From contig JAUYGE010000199.1 in the NCBI GenBank assembly GCA_030690705.1, positions 1 through 8,663 on the forward strand: a stretch of DNA of 8,663 bases, written 5' to 3'. The number at the start of each line of letters is the position of its first letter. The first letter of the stretch is position 1. Source of the DNA: Dehalococcoidia bacterium. Its GTDB lineage: Bacteria > Chloroflexota > Dehalococcoidia > JAENJB01. Positions 1-5,403 of the stretch are shown here, piece after piece. The notes beneath the pieces are model-generated. The model did no database searches. It was given only the letters and a program-made list of their open reading frames with translations, and had not been told where the DNA came from. Both the position numbers and the translations under genes were made by a program.

Positions 1-265
1 AGTCGGCGTACTCGCGGCCGTGCTCAAACCCCTGAAAGAGGTTGACCAGATAGAAAGGAGTCACAATTTTGGGCCTTTCAGCCGTGACCTTCCCCTCCCT
101 CACCACTGTCTCCCCCTGATTCTGGGTCAACTCCGTGTATACCGGCTCCGAGACCAGATAGTAGTAGACCTGTGTGTCGCCGAAGGTGGCCAGTCTCTGC
201 CGGGGAGGCAGGAGCACCACCGTATTGGTGATGACGTATTCGATTCTCTCACCCGATGTGTCCAT
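1..265 (-). CDS. Conserved-looking protein of unknown function, N-terminal 88 residues (3' end beyond window)
   Basis: An open minus-strand frame starts at ATG 263-265 and runs off the left edge. An in-frame TGA lies directly before this ATG, so no earlier start exists in the frame. The residues look like real coding sequence: an early YVITNTVVLLPPRQRLATF stretch, then GDTQVYYYLVSEPVY, a charged VVREGKVTAERPKIVTPFYL segment and FQGFEHGREYA near the edge. There is no signal peptide or membrane segment. The pattern suggests a soluble beta-rich domain followed by a helix. I do not recognise the family and assign no function. A GGAG lies about 17 bases before the ATG, too far to be a good ribosome binding site. 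A promoter-like pair is present at 308-336. The plus-strand frame over the same DNA (20-358) has poor composition and is a shadow. Confidence 0.7.
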   Translation of the reverse strand, partial: MDTSGERIEYVITNTVVLLPPRQRLATFGDTQVYYYLVSEPVYTELTQNQGETVVREGKVTAERPKIVTPFYLVNLFQGFEHGREYAD

Positions 266-307
266 TCAGATTGTCCGAACCACTCCAACGAACTTCTAAC
301 TGAATCT

Positions 308-336
308 ATTTTAGCACCAAAGACATTCAATTCCAA
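308..336 (-). promoter_or_regulatory. Predicted promoter of the left-edge gene
   Basis: Read on the minus strand, TTGGAA (331-336) and TAAAAT (308-313) are separated by 17 bp. The -10 is preceded by TGC, giving an extended -10 (TGCTAAAAT). Transcription would begin near 301, leaving a leader of about 36 nt. The identical nonamer TGCTAAAAT precedes the MFS gene at 1836-1844. The assignment is by eye only. Confidence 0.45.
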
Positions 337-357
337 AAGGTGCGGTAACCCGTATTA

Positions 358-386
358 GCCCCTTCCCTTTGGAAAGGGAAAGGGGC
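358..386. repeat. Strong GC-rich hairpin between MFS gene and left-edge gene
   Basis: A near-perfect palindrome: GCCCCTTCCCTTT pairs with AAAGGGAAAGGGGC, with one bulged base and a 2-base centre. It sits 21 bp past the stop of the minus-strand MFS gene and could slow transcription or protect the 3' end of its mRNA. There is no T-tract on either side, so it is not a classical intrinsic terminator. It resembles the short purine/pyrimidine palindromes dispersed in many genomes. Confidence 0.5.
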
Positions 387-407
387 AGGGAAATGGGTTG
401 TCACAGT

Positions 408-1826
408 TCAGCGTTTCCCGCCGATGAAGGAGGCGAACACCGCTACAAGGCCGAGAGCGGCCGTTAAGAGCATGGCGTCCCGGAATCCGCCGACGACCGA
501 GAGCCTCTTAAGCATGCCAGGATCGAGAGCCTGACCGGCCAGCATAGAGCCATGAAAGAGCTGGCGAGAGGTGAAAATAGCTCCCGCCATAGCCACCCCG
601 GTCGCATGAGATAGCTGCCTCACCGTAGAACTCATGGCCGAAGCCGCATTCATCTTCTCCATTGGGTGAGCTCCCATGATCATCCCTATGTTGGGAGCTT
701 CGAATATACCCAGCCCCACACCACAGACTATCAACCCGAGGACGATCATCCAGGTGGACGAATTCAAGCCTAACTGGGTAAGCAGCACAAACCCGAGGAA
801 CATGACGAAGACGCCGGCGGAACTTATCCAGCGGGGACTGAGTTTGTCGGACAGCCAGCCGCAAAGAGGACCAAAGGACAGCAATCCCAGGGGCACCAGC
901 ATCAAGAATACCCCTGACAGGGACGATGAGAAGAGCCGGGCCTGCACCAGGTAGAACGGTGTTATCACCAGCACCAGCATCTGAGACAGGTTCCTGAAAA
1001 ACAGGGTAATGAGGGCCCCGGCAAACACGCGATTCTTGAAGAGGGCAAAGTCAGCTACCGGATGAAGCTTCCACCTCTCGGTGAAATACAACACCGCAAA
1101 GAGTATCGCCGCCAGCGAGAACAGACTCAGTACCGGCGGCGAGGTCCATCCTCGAGGCTGACCCTGGTTGATGCCCAGCACCAACGCGATGACAGCCAGC
1201 AGGAACAGGACAGAACCTGAGATATCCAGTCCTCGTTTGGTCGAAGGTGGTGGCTCAGTCTTTATCGCCACCCAGCTGAGTGCAAGGCCGGCGATCGCCA
1301 GGGGCACGCGCGCCACGAAGATAGCCTGCCAGCCGAAAAGGTCAATCAGGAAGCCCCCGGCGAGTGGGCCAAGCGTTATCCCCAAACCAGTGGTAATGCT
1401 CATGATGCCCAGAGCCTTCCCTCGCTCCGATGGAGGGAAGGCAGATGTAAGAATGGCTACCCCTATGGAGCTAATCATCGCCGCCCCCAGGCTCTGAAGC
1501 ACCCTGAAGGCGAGAAGCTGGGGCAAGTTATGCGCCAGAGGGGAAAGGGCCAGCCCAGCGGTCAGCACAGCAAAGCCGAGGATGTAAACTTTCTTGCGGC
1601 CTACCCGGTCGGCCACCATGGCGAAGGTGAGCATCAGGCCGGCGAGGGTTAGATAGTTGACCAGTGCGACCCAGACCGCCGAATTCGGGCTGATGTCGAA
1701 GACCCGGCTGAAAGTCGGGAGCGCTATCTTGACGATGTTGCCATCAAGCGTGGTGGTGAAGCTACCGATGCCGGCAGCGGCCAGAGCCCACCACTTGCCC
1801 CTGCCCTGAGGAGAGCTTGCAACCAT
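408..1826 (-). CDS. MFS transporter, DHA2 (EmrB/QacA-like) drug-efflux type
   Basis: A 472-residue integral membrane protein, probably a proton-driven exporter of drugs or other small organic molecules; the substrate cannot be told. TM1 carries the DHA2-like motif LDGNIVKIALP (28-37). Motif A, DRVGRKK (73-79), follows TM2. The antiporter motif C is GLGITLGPLAGG (147-158), typical of exporters. Hydrophobic segments continue to the C-terminus (KR at 471-472), and the length and spacing fit the 14-helix DHA2 group. A short charged linker at about 190-200 separates the N-terminal helices from the rest. The start is ATG 1824-1826. There is no Shine-Dalgarno sequence, but an extended -10 lies 9 bp upstream, so translation may be leaderless. 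The gene stands alone: the left-edge gene has its own promoter and the dUTPase upstream is separated by a repeat. The family is secure, the substrate unknown. Confidence 0.9.
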   Translation of the reverse strand: MVASSPQGRGKWWALAAAGIGSFTTTLDGNIVKIALPTFSRVFDISPNSAVWVALVNYLTLAGLMLTFAMVADRVGRKKVYILGFAVLTAGLALSPLAHNLPQLLAFRVLQSLGAAMISSIGVAILTSAFPPSERGKALGIMSITTGLGITLGPLAGGFLIDLFGWQAIFVARVPLAIAGLALSWVAIKTEPPPSTKRGLDISGSVLFLLAVIALVLGINQGQPRGWTSPPVLSLFSLAAILFAVLYFTERWKLHPVADFALFKNRVFAGALITLFFRNLSQMLVLVITPFYLVQARLFSSSLSGVFLMLVPLGLLSFGPLCGWLSDKLSPRWISSAGVFVMFLGFVLLTQLGLNSSTWMIVLGLIVCGVGLGIFEAPNIGMIMGAHPMEKMNAASAMSSTVRQLSHATGVAMAGAIFTSRQLFHGSMLAGQALDPGMLKRLSVVGGFRDAMLLTAALGLVAVFASFIGGKR

Positions 1827-1835
1827 AAGCGGTGA

Positions 1836-1865
1836 ATTTTAGCATAAAGTGCCCTGCCCGCCCAA
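1836..1865 (-). promoter_or_regulatory. Predicted promoter of DHA2 MFS gene, near-leaderless
   Basis: On the minus strand TTGGGC (1860-1865), an 18-bp spacer and TAAAAT (1836-1841), with the extended element TGC just before the -10. Only 9 bp separate the -10 from the ATG, so the transcript would start within a base or two of the start codon. No Shine-Dalgarno sequence is present. Confidence 0.45.
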
Positions 1866-1914
1866 TCGCACCACCTCGACCGCTTGGCAACCGCCGCGCG
1901 ACGAAGTGGGCGCC

Positions 1915-1985
1915 GTTCGTGGTGAGCCTGTCGAACCACAACGGCACGCGAAAACGAAGTATTCGCCCTTCGGCAAGCTCAGGGC
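1915..1985. repeat. Inverted pair of REP-like palindromes (REPIN-like element)
   Basis: Two related palindromic units lie in opposite orientation. The first has stem GTGGT (1919-1923) with ACCAC (1935-1939). The second has stem GCCCT (1965-1969) with AGGGC (1981-1985). Reverse-complementing the first gives TTCGACAGGCTCA, which matches TTCGGCAAGCTCA of the second at 11 of 13 positions. I recall near-identical units from intergenic regions of many bacterial genomes. The element ends 2 bp past the dUTPase stop and fills most of the gap before the MFS promoter. Confidence 0.65.
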
Positions 1986-1987
1986 CC

Positions 1988-2512
1988 TCAGGCATTCTCC
2001 CGTTGATAAATGCCGGAGTAGCCCCCCCCGGCTGAGCCAACCACCGTGAAGAAGACCAGTTGCACCACCCTGGCACTCCTCTCCAGAGAGAACCCCATGG
2101 GGTTATAGACAACCAGCAGCGACTGCGAGCGCCCGCTGTACCCTGCATCCCAGACCGAAGTGTGCAGGCTGACCCCGCAGCGACCCAGACTCGAGCGGGG
2201 CAGTCCCAGCGCCATGACATCTCGCGGAAGATTGACGACCTCATTGTAGGTCAGCAGGTAGCAGCCGGGCAGCAGGTCGAGGTTGCCCAGAGCGTCGAAA
2301 CAGAGCGGACTGAGCATCGAGAGGCGGCGGTGCTCATTGGAGACCGTGATCCTGCCTGCGGAAGCAAGAAGGGCCACCTCTTTCACCGTCAGATCCACAC
2401 CGTTGGGCTGAATCTGCTCCTTGGGGCTAAGCATTCCTTCTATCAGAGGCGGGGTGGCATTGAGCAGATTCATAATTTCGCTTTTGCCGAAGGCCCCTCC
2501 CGGAAGTTCCAT
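1988..2512 (-). CDS. dut: dUTP diphosphatase, archaeal-type (dCTP deaminase/dUTPase superfamily)
   Basis: A 174-residue cytosolic protein expected to hydrolyse dUTP to dUMP and pyrophosphate, keeping uracil out of DNA and supplying dUMP for thymidylate synthesis. Visible motifs are QPNGVDLTV (35-43), LPRSSLGRCGVSL (104-116), the metal/substrate loop WDAGYSGR (121-128), VYNPMGFSL (135-143) and a C-terminal GYSGIYQREN (164-173). These match the archaeal-type dUTPase branch as I know it. The glutamate that dCTP deaminases use (in a VLEFYN-like segment) is replaced by Val134, which argues against deamination. Length is normal. The start at ATG 2510-2512 is supported by AGGAGG at 2523-2528, 10 bp upstream; Met14 is an internal alternative. 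A promoter-like TTGCCA/TAAGAT pair lies upstream. The stop abuts a REP-like element. A dCTP deaminase annotation is the main alternative. Confidence 0.85.
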   Translation of the reverse strand: MELPGGAFGKSEIMNLLNATPPLIEGMLSPKEQIQPNGVDLTVKEVALLASAGRITVSNEHRRLSMLSPLCFDALGNLDLLPGCYLLTYNEVVNLPRDVMALGLPRSSLGRCGVSLHTSVWDAGYSGRSQSLLVVYNPMGFSLERSARVVQLVFFTVVGSAGGGYSGIYQRENA

Positions 2513-2561
2513 CGTCTATGTCCCTCCTGCAATGAAGAAGATGCGCAGCCGCTGGCGCCAC

Positions 2562-2590
2562 ATCTTAACCTCTTTGTCGGAGTATGGCAA
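2562..2590 (-). promoter_or_regulatory. Predicted promoter of dUTPase gene
   Basis: On the minus strand TTGCCA (2585-2590), a 17-bp spacer and TAAGAT (2562-2567). Transcription from about 2555 would give a leader of roughly 43 nt that includes the AGGAGG ribosome binding site at 2523-2528. Confidence 0.4.
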
Positions 2591-2614
2591 CGAAAAGTGT
2601 TCAGGAAAGGAAGG

Positions 2615-2692
2615 GCGAAGGGGCTTTTGCCCTTTCGCAAGAACCGAGTCCTCCTCTCCTTCAAAAGAGAGGGGGTTAAGGGGGGGTGAGGC
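2615..2692. repeat. Tandem hairpins and G-rich repeat remnant in the dut/tRNA gap
   Basis: The first hairpin has a 10-bp stem, GCGAAGGGGC (2615-2624) with GCCCTTTCGC (2629-2638), one G-T pair and a TTTT loop. The second pairs CCTCTC (2653-2658) with GAGAGG (2667-2672). A G-rich tail runs to about 2690. The layout resembles the CCTCTCCC/GGGAGAGG repeats found between genes in many bacteria. It lies upstream of the dut promoter and before the tRNA, in a gap of 244 bp (2513-2756) that holds no convincing gene. Confidence 0.45.
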
Positions 2693-2756
2693 TGACAAGA
2701 ATCTAGACGCTGTCGGAGGCGATGTAGTAGAATGACGTTCGAATGGCGCTACGCAA

Positions 2757-2833
2757 GCGGGAGTAACTCAGGTTGGTAGAGTACGTGCCTTCCAAGCACG
2801 CTGTCGCGGGTTCGAATCCCGTCTCCCGCTCCA
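2757..2833 (+). tRNA. tRNA-Gly, anticodon TCC
   Basis: A complete cloverleaf with encoded CCA. The acceptor stem is GCGGGAG (2757-2763) with CTCCCGC (2823-2829), the discriminator base is T (2830) and CCA is at 2831-2833. The D stem is ACTC/GAGT with GGTTGGTA in the loop. The anticodon stem CGTGC/GCACG encloses the loop CTTCCAA, reading TCC, which decodes GGA (and perhaps GGG). The T arm is GCGGG-TTCGAAT-CCCGT. It stands alone, with no other tRNA nearby. A TAGAAT at 2728-2733 could be its -10, without a convincing -35. Confidence 0.97.
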
Positions 2834-2838
2834 ACAAT

Positions 2839-2868
2839 TAGAACTCAGCTCTGGACCCCTATTATAGA
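2839..2868 (+). promoter_or_regulatory. AT-rich promoter-like segment before the small helical protein gene
   Basis: TTAGAA (2839-2844), an 18-bp spacer and TATAGA (2863-2868), within an AT-rich patch that continues through TACAAT (2871-2876). Several -10 registers are possible. Any of them would give a leader of about 50-60 nt before the ATG at 2932. Confidence 0.3.
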
Positions 2869-2931
2869 TATACAATAATGCCGTTACTCAAAGAAAGCCT
2901 CCACGAGCCTTTGCCAGGAGAAGGAACAGCT

Positions 2932-3195
2932 ATGAGCACAAGTATTGAGCTCTTCAAGTTTGCCGCCAAGGCCGGGTCGTTGGAAGGCTATCTCTTCCAG
3001 CGGGATAAGGTGGAGCCGCTGGCGGACTGGATTGGCAACATCGACAGGATGTACCGTTCGCTTCCTCCCAGCCTTCAGCAGGATATCAAGACCGAGTTTC
3101 GAGAGGTGCTGCAGAAGGCTCTCAAGTACGGCGACAAGGTCTTGGAGCCGGAGCTGAGAAGAAAGCTGGAGAAGCTCCTGTCTGACGCCTCTTAA
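2932..3195 (+). CDS. Small helical protein of unknown function (87 aa)
   Basis: An 87-residue soluble, mainly alpha-helical protein. A hydrophobic-amphipathic N-terminal helix (ELFKFAAKAGSLEGYLFQ, 6-23) is followed by LADWIGNIDRMYRSLPP (30-46) and a long charged amphipathic helix from about 47 to the C-terminus, rich in Lys and Glu (KTEFREVLQKALKYGDK, then ELRRKLEKLL). There are no cysteines, metal motifs or signal peptide. The start at ATG 2932 is chosen because AGGAGAAGGA (2916-2925) precedes it by 6 bp; an in-frame ATG at 2878 has no ribosome binding site and would add an unconvincing peptide. The gene follows the tRNA and is 95 bp upstream of the M24 gene, separated by a palindromic repeat, so co-transcription is possible but unproven. 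I do not recognise the family; a scaffold or partner role would be a guess. Confidence 0.7.
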   Translation: MSTSIELFKFAAKAGSLEGYLFQRDKVEPLADWIGNIDRMYRSLPPSLQQDIKTEFREVLQKALKYGDKVLEPELRRKLEKLLSDAS

Positions 3196-3214
3196 CCGAG
3201 GTGGGTGTCTAATT

Positions 3215-3254
3215 GTCGTTGCTTCGCCCCGGTTTCATCCGGACTCGCAATGAC
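3215..3254. repeat. Palindromic repeat (GTCGTTGC...GCAATGAC) after small gene
   Basis: The outer arms GTCGTTGC (3215-3222) and GCAATGAC (3247-3254) pair with one G-T mismatch, and an inner CCGG/CCGG stem encloses TTTCAT. It lies 19 bp past the preceding stop codon and just before the M24 ribosome binding site. Its ends recall the TCATTGCGAG-type palindromes dispersed in many genomes. It may act as an mRNA-end hairpin, but there is no T-tract. Confidence 0.5.
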
Positions 3255-3290
3255 GGAGTGAGCGGCTAAGTCAGGCGCAGGAGGTGCGAA

Positions 3291-4451
3291 GTGACGAATG
3301 AGCTCTTTCCCAGATTCTCCGAGGCAGAGTACGGGCGACGTTTCGACGCGGCGCGCCATCTCATGGACCGTGAAGGTGTGGAAGCCCTCGTAATTCACGG
3401 GGATGCCAACCACACCGGCAGCATCCACTACCTGAGCAACTACCCGTCCAGGTCGCCCGCCTGGCTGGTCTTTCCCAAGCAGGGAGAGCCTTCCCTCTTC
3501 GTACACTTCTACAACACCATACCATGCACCCAGGCCCTTTCCATCGTGAAAGACGTGCAATGCTACTGGCAATCACCCCCCGGGGCGGTTGCCGGCTGCC
3601 TCCGCCGCCTCGGCCTGGCCAATGCCAGCATCGGCGTCATCGGACTCGCCGCTTCGATTCCCTGCGCCCAGTTCGATTCCCTCAAGGAGCAAGTGCCGGA
3701 GGCGAAATTCAAAGATGTCTCCCGGCCTTTCAGCGAGACCCGCTGGGTGAGGAGCGAGGAGGAGCTAGCCTGGTTCCGCACCAGCGCCTACCTCACCGAT
3801 TTGACCTGCGAACTGCTGGAGCAGAAGATACGTCCGGGGCTCAGCGAATACGACCTCAGCGCCATCATTCACGAGGCCTTCCTGCACCACGGGGGCCACC
3901 TGGGCATACACTTTATTGCCAGCACTCCTATGTCCGCCCCTGACCGCTTCGTCCCCTGGCAGTTCCTGACGCCACGAACCCTGACAAAGGGAGACGTGGT
4001 CATCACCGAGATCACCATCAGCTACTGGGGATATGGAGCTCAGATTCACCGGCCCTTCGCCGTCGGAGCGGAGCCTACTCCCCTCTATCGCAAGCTCTTC
4101 GAGGTGGCGCATCAGTGTTTTGAAAATGTAAGAAAGGTGCTCCAGCCGGGCAGCACCAGTGAACAGATTATCGAGGCCACCTCCATCATCGAAAAGAGCG
4201 GCTTTACTGTATTTGATAGCGTTGTCCACGGCGAAGGAGGCAGGAATCCCGAGCTGGGCACGAGGTCATCGCCTCATCCCTTCGAGCCCTGGACGTTTAA
4301 GGAGAACACGGTGGTGGTGATACAGCCCAATCCCATCACCCCCGACCACAAGGCTGGCCTTCAGCTCGGCTCGGCGGTAGTTGTAAGGAAAGGTGGCGCC
4401 GAGGTGCTTCATCACTACCCCTTTAAGTTTCCGCTCTGTGGCCTGGAGTAA
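3291..4451 (+). CDS. M24 (Xaa-Pro peptidase/creatinase-fold) protein with degenerate metal site
   Basis: 386 residues with the two-domain layout of M24 proteins: a creatinase-type N-terminal domain (about 1-150) and a pita-bread C-terminal domain (about 160-380). The start is GTG 3291, 5 bp after AGGAGGT; ATG 3298 is out of frame. Lining up with E. coli PepP by eye, the five dinuclear-metal ligands D260, D271, H354, E383 and E406 correspond to E240 (in VITEIT), Q251 (in GYGAQIHRPF), H313 (in VVHGEGG), Q345 (in VVIQPNP) and G360 (in GLQLGSAVVV). Only the histidine is unchanged. Neighbouring features remain: R254, P346, the His207 region (GIHFIAS) and the VVxxGG end. A metal-dependent aminopeptidase is therefore unlikely. 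A metal-free hydrolase in the style of creatinase, or a non-catalytic binding protein, fits better. No signal peptide, so probably cytosolic. The substrate is unknown. Confidence 0.82.
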   Translation: MTNELFPRFSEAEYGRRFDAARHLMDREGVEALVIHGDANHTGSIHYLSNYPSRSPAWLVFPKQGEPSLFVHFYNTIPCTQALSIVKDVQCYWQSPPGAVAGCLRRLGLANASIGVIGLAASIPCAQFDSLKEQVPEAKFKDVSRPFSETRWVRSEEELAWFRTSAYLTDLTCELLEQKIRPGLSEYDLSAIIHEAFLHHGGHLGIHFIASTPMSAPDRFVPWQFLTPRTLTKGDVVITEITISYWGYGAQIHRPFAVGAEPTPLYRKLFEVAHQCFENVRKVLQPGSTSEQIIEATSIIEKSGFTVFDSVVHGEGGRNPELGTRSSPHPFEPWTFKENTVVVIQPNPITPDHKAGLQLGSAVVVRKGGAEVLHHYPFKFPLCGLE

Positions 4452-4510
4452 CAATCCCTCGATCAACAACCTGCTGAAAAGGGCTGCAAAGTATATGCTT
4501 AAGCTACGCT

Positions 4511-4562
4511 TATAAGTCACTATAAGTACCTTGCTAATCCCTATAAGTATGCTATAATGTAC
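4511..4562 (+). promoter_or_regulatory. Helically phased TATAAGT array, probable operator of the winged-helix gene
   Basis: Exact TATAAGT copies start at 4511, 4521 and 4542. A weaker TGCTAAT starts at 4532 and TATAATG at 4553. Starts are thus 10, 11, 10 and 11 bp apart, about one helical turn each, so all units face the same side of the DNA. The last unit contains the probable -10 of the next gene. A protein that bound here cooperatively would block transcription; the adjacent winged-helix protein is the obvious candidate. Confidence 0.5.
4531..4558 (+). promoter_or_regulatory. Predicted promoter of the winged-helix gene
   Basis: TTGCTA (4531-4536), a 16-bp spacer and consensus TATAAT (4553-4558). 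Transcription would begin near 4565, right at the GGAGGT ribosome binding site (4565-4570), giving a very short leader of about 13 nt before ATG 4578. The promoter lies inside the repeat array. Confidence 0.5.
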
Positions 4563-4577
4563 ATGGAGGTAACTGAT

Positions 4578-4871
4578 ATGAGAATTGAGGATGTATTGAG
4601 GAACGCTTCTACTGACTCGCTCACGCCGATGCAACGGAAAGTGCTGGACTACCTCGAGGGGCACGCTGACGAGGTCTTCCCCTACCAGGACGGTGACCTT
4701 GCCAAGATATTAGGGCTGAAACCGGCCGCCCTGGGGTTCACCCTGTGGTCACTGGAACGCAAGGGAGCCATCAAGCGGATCAAGGTGGACAAATTCTACT
4801 TCGGCTGCGAGAAAGCGGTGAGCGCTCTCCAGAAGAAGCTGAGTGACATCCAGGCCCGCAATCAGGGCTAA
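4578..4871 (+). CDS. Small winged-helix DNA-binding protein (97 aa)
   Basis: A 97-residue predicted transcription regulator. After a short leader (MRIEDVLRNASTDSL), residues from about 16 to 75 form a winged-helix pattern: helix QRKVLDYLEGHADEV, helix DGDLAKILGL, recognition helix KPAALGFTLWSLERKG, and a basic wing AIKRIKVDKFYFG. A short lysine-rich helix (KAVSALQKKLSDIQAR) closes the protein and may dimerise. No ligand domain or metal site is visible. The start at ATG 4578 has GGAGGT 7 bp upstream; the in-frame ATG at 4557 lies inside the -10 region. The gene has its own promoter embedded in a phased repeat array, which suggests autoregulation. It converges on the HIT gene with 8 bp between stops. 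Targets other than its own promoter cannot be told. Confidence 0.75.
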   Translation: MRIEDVLRNASTDSLTPMQRKVLDYLEGHADEVFPYQDGDLAKILGLKPAALGFTLWSLERKGAIKRIKVDKFYFGCEKAVSALQKKLSDIQARNQG

Positions 4872-4879
4872 CCGCCACT

Positions 4880-5332
4880 CTAGGCCCGTCTCTCCGACTG
4901 AAGACGGGCGATTACGAACCGAAGCGCGTCCCGAACCCTCACGGCAGCCTCTTCATTCTCGTAGTGCTGCCGCGGCCAGAAGAAGCCTTTCAGACCATCG
5001 CCCCTCCGGCGGGGAACGATGTGAATGTGTACATGGGGCACACTCTGGCTCACCCGGTTGTTCATCCCCACAAACGACCCATCCGCCTGCAGGCCCATCT
5101 CCATGGCGCGGGCCAGAACCTGCGCATTAGCGAAGAGAGGGCCGAGCAGGTCAGCAGGCACATCCATCAGGGTCTCGCAGTGATCCTTCGGCGCCAGCAG
5201 ACAGTGCCCGGGGAAAACAGGGCGCTGGTCCAGAAAAGCAAGGCTCACCTCATCCTCAAAGACGATGTGGCCAGGCATCTCGCCGTTGATGATCCGGCAG
5301 AAGATACAAGTCGGATTTGCAGCACCGGCCAA
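4880..5332 (-). CDS. HIT family (histidine triad) nucleotide-binding protein
   Basis: A 150-residue cytosolic HIT-superfamily hydrolase or transferase acting on nucleoside phosphates (family activities include AMP-lysine and Ap4A-type hydrolysis). The zinc-site start is CIFCRIINGEMP (C9, C12) with H51 in APKDHCETL; the histidine triad is PHVHIHIVPR with H100, H102 and H104, H102 being the expected nucleophile. A C-terminal tail GFFWPRQHYENEEAAVRVRDAL distinguishes it from minimal Hint proteins and is shared by some bacterial HIT groups as I recall. The start is inferred to be TTG 5330-5332, because GGAGG (5339-5343) sits 6 bp upstream and the HIT domain begins right after it. The frame stays open much further upstream, but that part is antisense to the Fur gene. 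The gene is divergent from fur and converges on the winged-helix gene. Exact substrate unknown. Confidence 0.9.
   Translation of the reverse strand: MAGAANPTCIFCRIINGEMPGHIVFEDEVSLAFLDQRPVFPGHCLLAPKDHCETLMDVPADLLGPLFANAQVLARAMEMGLQADGSFVGMNNRVSQSVPHVHIHIVPRRRGDGLKGFFWPRQHYENEEAAVRVRDALRFVIARLQSERRA
4884..4909 (+). terminator. Hairpin after winged-helix gene, inside the HIT 3' end
   Basis: A perfect 8-bp stem, GCCCGTCT (4884-4891) with AGACGGGC (4902-4909), and a 10-base loop. It begins 13 bp after the winged-helix stop and overlaps the last HIT codons. There is no T-tract, so terminator activity is only possible; it could also stabilise mRNA ends. Confidence 0.35.
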
Positions 5333-5403
5333 CTTTTTCCTCCGTTGTCTCGCGAGGCAGCAACCGTCGGCATCCGCCAGACAGCGTGCCGAAAACCAGG
5401 CCA

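Noticed and set aside
20..358. Plus-strand frame of 112 codons
   Set aside because: It lies opposite the better left-edge gene and through its promoter and the start of the hairpin; composition is not protein-like and there is no ribosome binding site.
358..386. Intrinsic terminator
   Set aside because: The stem is strong but no T-tract follows on either strand, so it was listed as a repeat hairpin.
2516..2698. Minus-strand 60-codon frame upstream of dut
   Set aside because: It is mostly a translation of repeat hairpins and overlaps the predicted dut promoter and ribosome binding site.
2878..2931. Earlier ATG for the small helical protein
   Set aside because: No ribosome binding site, it lies beside -10-like sequence, and the added peptide looks untranslated.
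4511..4562. CRISPR or plasmid-type iteron origin
   Set aside because: Units are only 10-11 bp with no spacers, and there is no cas or rep gene; the overlap with promoter hexamers fits an operator better.
4266..4664. Minus-strand 132-codon frame
   Set aside because: It crosses the M24 gene end, the phased array and the start of the winged-helix gene, and shows no domain features.
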